Positions 59,648 to 64,000 of a stretch of 64,000 nt of DNA are shown here, piece after piece (position 1 is the first letter of the stretch; each line of letters begins with the position of its first letter). The translations under genes and the position numbers were made by a program. The stretch is from Acanthosoma haemorrhoidale. Its lineage: Eukaryota > Arthropoda > Insecta > Hemiptera > Acanthosomatidae. A model generated the notes under the pieces. It saw only the letters and a list, made by a program, of their open reading frames with translations, ran no database searches and was not told where the DNA came from. Location of the stretch: positions 145,139,937-145,203,936 of the forward strand of contig OV884011.1 of assembly GCA_930367205.1 (NCBI GenBank), written 5' to 3'.

Positions 59648-61960
59648 TAAAACCAGGTCACCCGGTGTGGAATAGAAAGGAATCGGCCCAGGAATCTGGG
59701 AATAGATTTCGGGTAACTGAATATATGCATAAAGGAATTTCATTATGTACCTTGCATTCAATTAAAATTATAAAATTGCAAAGTAAATCACAGTTCTTCG
59801 GTGATTGTGGTTAGAAAACAATTAACACATCGCCATTTATATACATGTAGTAAGTACGTACTTCACAATCGTGGGCAGGAGAAACCAGTACATGTTTTGT
59901 AACGAAATAAATCAATTACGAAGCATCAATCTGCTTATGCCATCACCAGACCACCGGGAAATAAATTATTAGTTAATAATGCTCTAAATAATCTGATCTT
60001 TTGAACTCAAAGCAACAAGTTCAGCAGGACTACAGAGCTGATAATAATTTCGGCAGGCATGAACGTTGAAAACACAGAATGCTTTCTACCGCTTCAAGGT
60101 GAAAGAAAACTGCTTGAATATTAATGTCCTCCCATTTTCCCTTCGTTATCAGCTTATTAACAATCCAACGGCGGAGGTGTGCCAACTTAATCCGTGGCAG
60201 ATGTGAGCAGGGTCGGGAAATGGAGCCAATGCTGGTCAATGGCGAATGGGAAATGGTCATGACATTTGAGATGTGCACCCTTCAGTTTTAATCTGACCAA
60301 TGTAGACAGATAGCAGCTGTTGTCGCTGGCAATGTACGAATCAGACCTCCTAACCAGGGGAAGTGTAAGACAGCCTCAAATAGATGTTTGCCCTTCCTCA
60401 CAGTTATTTATGTAATGTATAAAATTAATGTATATGCTATGCTGATATTTTACTATGATACTTAGATGTATAGATACGTTTAAAATGAATAGTAACCAGT
60501 AATGATACCCAGGGTGTAAACAAAAATACAAGGCCGATGCATTCAAGTCTATTTAAAGGAATTACTCGGTTGAAAAAAGATTTTCTAAAAGCAGAACGAA
60601 GCATATACACAGTGTCTTAGAAGTAAACCACCCCTTGAAGACATGTTTTCCTCATCATGTCACAATTCACATGTTCACCTCCAATTTAAATGTCCTTTGG
60701 AGATATATTTCTAAGTGTTATATCAAATTATATAACACTGAGTATAATACATTCTACTCCAGATTGCCAAAGAATAAACTCCTAGCGAAGAAATTAACTA
60801 TTGTAATAATGTTTGATACTACTAAACTAGTTATATTCTCTAACCAAGACTATTTTGTTGTCGGATTAATGGCAGTACTCCCATTCCTTTGTTCCTGTTA
60901 TAGTAGGGCCTCAGACATTTTCAGGTGTATACATATTCATATATTATTCCATCTTATATCTATCGTTCGCTTGGAAGAATAGTGTCACATTAAAAAAAAT
61001 TGGAATTTCACAACGAAGGGTTTGAAAATGCCTATTTAGGTTTATCGCTACACTCCATTGCTCTCCAGTGGTAAATATTGAAACTAAAAATCTCACATTT
61101 TTTCTCAAAATTAAAGAATCCCAAGAAAAAAAAAGGAAAAACAATTGTTGTATTGTGGCACTCATCCTCCAAATGAACATGCTTATTTATTAGCTCCCCT
61201 TTTATGAGGAAGGAATGAAGACCCATTTTTAATTGTGTCACCCATTAAAAAGATCACTGCCATGACAAGTTGCTTCTCGGAGTCCCATCTTACCCGATGG
61301 AGTACCGGACCAGCCAGTATAAAGAGGGTGGTCACTATCGAATACGCTCTTCGTTGATCCACTGGACCACTCTCTAACACACCATGTTCACGTGCTCCAT
61401 TTTAAAAATCTTCTATCAAAATGGTAATAAAAAAATTATAAAAACATTTATGGAGCTTGTTTTATACCAAGGTAGTAATTTTAAATCTACCATACCAAGA
61501 AGCTTCCAAGTTCTATCTACAAATTTAAAGGGTGTAAACCTATCTTAGTACACATTCCCTCCAAGCATGTAATGTTAGTAACATTGAAGCGACAGGAAAT
61601 GGTTTTAGATCGAAAGTTGCTGGTGGTATCGCTCTTCCTTCTCGGGGGAATGTATCGATTTAAACTATTTTAACACTAAACTGTTATCGCCAATCAGCAA
61701 CAAAAAGTATCTATACTTCGTACATCGAATTGATTCAATACCAGTAAATCAACGATACTGTTGTTATTGGAAAGAAGAACGAATATGACTTAATGTAAAT
61801 TACTAACCCATTACAGTGGTCTGTGATAATGGGAAAGTTTAATAATAAATTTACTGATTTCAGGAATTGCAGCATACTTCAGACTCACACTTCTCGAACT
61901 AAAACTAAAACTAAATGATCTAAGATCCTCTAGGACGTATGTGCTGGTTGTGGGTTGAGT
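59648..61960. other. AT-rich DNA, no gene seen
   Basis: The 115-codon plus frame 60635-60982 is composed of AT-rich codons and matches the length expected by chance in a window of this size. 60100-60300 is somewhat GC-richer. Nothing is recognisable. Confidence 0.5.
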
Positions 61961-62079
61961 TTATATTCATCAATAACCAATTCATCATTCATAGCTTCAT
62001 ATTGAAGCTACCTATCCGAAAGGTGTCTGATCTCTACTCCTCTAGCGTGGTATCAATCAATTGCTATTGATGAATATAA
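61961..62079. repeat. Nested inverted repeat (cruciform-like)
   Basis: Outer arms TTATATTCATCAATAACCAATT (split as 61961-61974 plus a degenerate 8 bases) and its inverse at 62058-62079 match over about 20 of 22 positions. Between them lies an inner perfect hairpin AGCTTCA-TAT-TGAAGCT at 61993-62009. No element family recognised. Confidence 0.6.
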
Positions 62080-63264
62080 GGTCTTGGTTAGACATATTCT
62101 GTCATGGAGTTGGATACACGAAAAAGACAACCAGCCATCACTGGGAGTGTGAAAGAAAATTCCCAAAGCAACTCTACGGTCCCGTTTTCGTTGGAGGGTT
62201 GTAGAATCTAAAAATTAGGAACATAAACCAACGAATGACTCACGAAAAGTAGTATAGCTAAGACATGAGAAATGACTGGATGAGGTAAGGACCCAAGGGA
62301 GAAAGACGAATAGGAGACACAAGGTAGAAATGAAGTTCCCTAACTGATGGAGAATTCCTTGATCGCTCAGTTCAGGAGAGCTTTCTTAACTTTAAGTAAA
62401 TTCTTAACTCTGTGAACTATTATTTAAAATAAGTATTTATGACAAGTATAGTTTTTTCTCATCACACAATATTTTTACTGTACAATTTTATAATAAAACA
62501 TCACATACTGTTCAAGAAAATGTTTCTTAACTTCGAGATATTCTTGGATTAGTTTGTAGAGCCAAACAAATGGTGTTTTAAGTTCCATGAAATGACACAG
62601 CACAACTGTTATTATGACACGAATTGGAATCAAAAGTTAGAAAACCCTTAAATAACCCTCTTTAACAGGATTTCCAGCGTATTTTTGTGATGCTATTGTT
62701 TCTTAAGATTTTGAAATTGATTTCATTATGTAAATAAAAGAGCATTACAATTTGATTTTATCAAATCCTTTATAGCTAATGAGTGTATTAATAATACTGT
62801 AATATGGATAGCAGATTTATTTTACACGCTGTGCTCCTAAAATGTGCTTTAACATTTATACTGATATGCTGTGACATTTATTTTCCACTTTAGAGCATTA
62901 TATCCCCTTAAAGGACTAAGACTTTGAGAAGAATCTCAGAAGGAAACTGATCTTAAAGCTTGGTACAGTACATTAAACAATTAGAAAGTTAACGCCTGAG
63001 TTAATAAAACGATTAAGGAGGCAAAGGACTCAACGGTTACATCAGTTCTCTCTCAGAAATAATTGCTTTCTTTCGACTTAATCTCTTGATATGGCGTTTT
63101 TTTTTTAATTCCAAATAGTGACTATATTTATTTCGATGAGATACTTATTTGTGGTATAGGACGACATTTTATGATTTTATAATAGTTGGTGCCATACCAC
63201 AACTAAAATACCTTATTTAAACTTATAAAGTTATATTACAATTTTTTTTCATAATATGCCTGGA
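62080..63264. other. AT-rich DNA, no gene seen
   Basis: Nothing could be supported here. Confidence 0.5.
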
Positions 63265-63274
<10 letters not shown>

Positions 63275-63299
<25 letters not shown>

Positions 63300-63300
63300 T
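63275..63300. repeat. (AT)13 microsatellite
   Basis: Twenty-six bases of uninterrupted AT dinucleotide, with imperfect TA repeats just to the left from about 63265. Confidence 0.95.
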
Positions 63301-64000
63301 GGAAAATATATTTAAGTGTCTCATAGAGCCCCAGCTGCCTCTGAGTCCACCAGGTATATTGCGTATAATCTTTACAACAGTTATGCATAAGATAAATCAT
63401 GTTGGGAGGTACGTCACTCGAGGCAGTGTACCTCATTCAGTAGAGCCTCTAGACTATTGGGGAGCACCTGCATATTTTTTCATTTCCGACTGTTAATAAT
63501 TCATATATTTACTTCCTTTCAATACATTATTTAATGAACACTGGTAATTATTTTTCTTTTAATGCATACGTAATATAAATAGTTTAAAGGCAATTCATTT
63601 AGTGGAGACTTGCTACCAGTTTAGAATATTTTACAGAAACTATTAGAGATAAATATGTCAATAATAAGTGGCTGTAAGAACACATTTTAATGCTAAAAAT
63701 AAAAGAATAACACAGCTGCAAATTAATAAAACAAACAAGAATTAACTTATTAAGATACTTTAACAAAAACATTTGTCATTAATTTAAGTTGCTATAAAAC
63801 TATTGTAAAATAATAATATTTAAGAAGAATGTATATATAAATAATATACATAAGAATAATAAGAATTAAATAGTTATATAAATAAGAATAATGTTTTGTT
63901 ATTTTATATATATTTTATTTAGATGTACATCTAGAATAATTTTTAATTCTTTAATAAAGAGTTTTATAGAATATGGGTAGCTGCAAATAATAATTCAGTT
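63301..64000. other. AT-rich DNA to window end, no gene seen
   Basis: Overlapping short frames at 63299-63496 and on the opposite strand are unrecognised. The last 400 bases are almost purely A/T-rich. Confidence 0.5.

Noticed and set aside
60635..60982. 115-codon open frame on the plus strand
   Set aside because: AT-rich codons, no recognisable domain, and a rough estimate of stop frequency gives one or two frames of this length by chance in 64 kb.
1..64000. CRISPR arrays, bacterial operons, rRNA genes, TTAGG telomere repeats, integrated virus genes
   Set aside because: Looked for and not seen; there are no regularly spaced identical repeats, no operon-like gene runs, no rRNA text, no telomere repeat runs and no recognisable viral protein.

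Overview
The window looks like AT-rich (by eye about one third G+C) non-genic chromosomal DNA from an animal, most likely an insect. The evidence is the kind of mobile DNA it carries: Jockey-clade non-LTR retrotransposon remnants, an irritans-type mariner transposase remnant, a solo LTR, tRNA-like SINE fragments and a piggyBac-type MITE. No bacterial-style operons, CRISPR array, rRNA gene or intact tRNA gene was seen. I could not recognise a single intact host protein gene. Most open frames are short and of the size chance gives in AT-rich DNA. The species cannot be named from this sequence.

Layout. 0-9.4 kb: AT-rich DNA, with an A-tailed retroposed 3' end (677-713, minus) and a GC-rich composite repeat (1627-2153). 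9.38-9.72 kb: a TTAA-flanked inverted-repeat MITE. 10.5 kb: an imperfect RNA-like hairpin. 12.1-15.2 kb: a repeat island with a GC-rich block, the 3' end of one LINE lineage (minus), and a second, Jockey-type LINE fragment (minus) split by an 883-bp solo LTR with a perfect 5-bp target duplication. 22.1-22.5 kb: a CpG-containing GC-rich island with a perfect GTCACGTGAC box. 23-32 kb: tRNA-like SINE pieces, small tandem repeats, two more fragments of the first LINE lineage and an A-tailed retroposon-like open frame. 40.96-43.3 kb: the most complete element, a degenerate Jockey-clade LINE (plus) with recognisable endonuclease and reverse transcriptase. 44.74-45.78 kb: a degenerate mariner transposase (minus) with two of its three catalytic aspartates replaced. 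50.4-53 kb: an unusual pair of oppositely oriented 21-bp-period minisatellites beside one of two copies of a conserved GC-rich 70-bp motif. 53.7-54.9 kb: a tandem duplication whose second copy is interrupted by about 525 bp. 55.3-56.2 kb: possibly decayed coding DNA of uncertain origin. The rest is featureless AT-rich sequence with scattered hairpins.

How the parts relate. The window is mainly a record of insertion and decay. The order of events is readable in two places: LINE first, then LTR insertion and recombination to a solo LTR (13.6-15.2 kb); and tandem duplication with an insertion or replacement in one copy (53.7-54.9 kb). The items most worth a second look are the 21-bp inverted minisatellite pair, the repeated GC motif near it, the nested solo LTR, the piggyBac-like MITE, and the one-sided cluster of oligo(C) tracts, at least two of which are LINE 3' ends.
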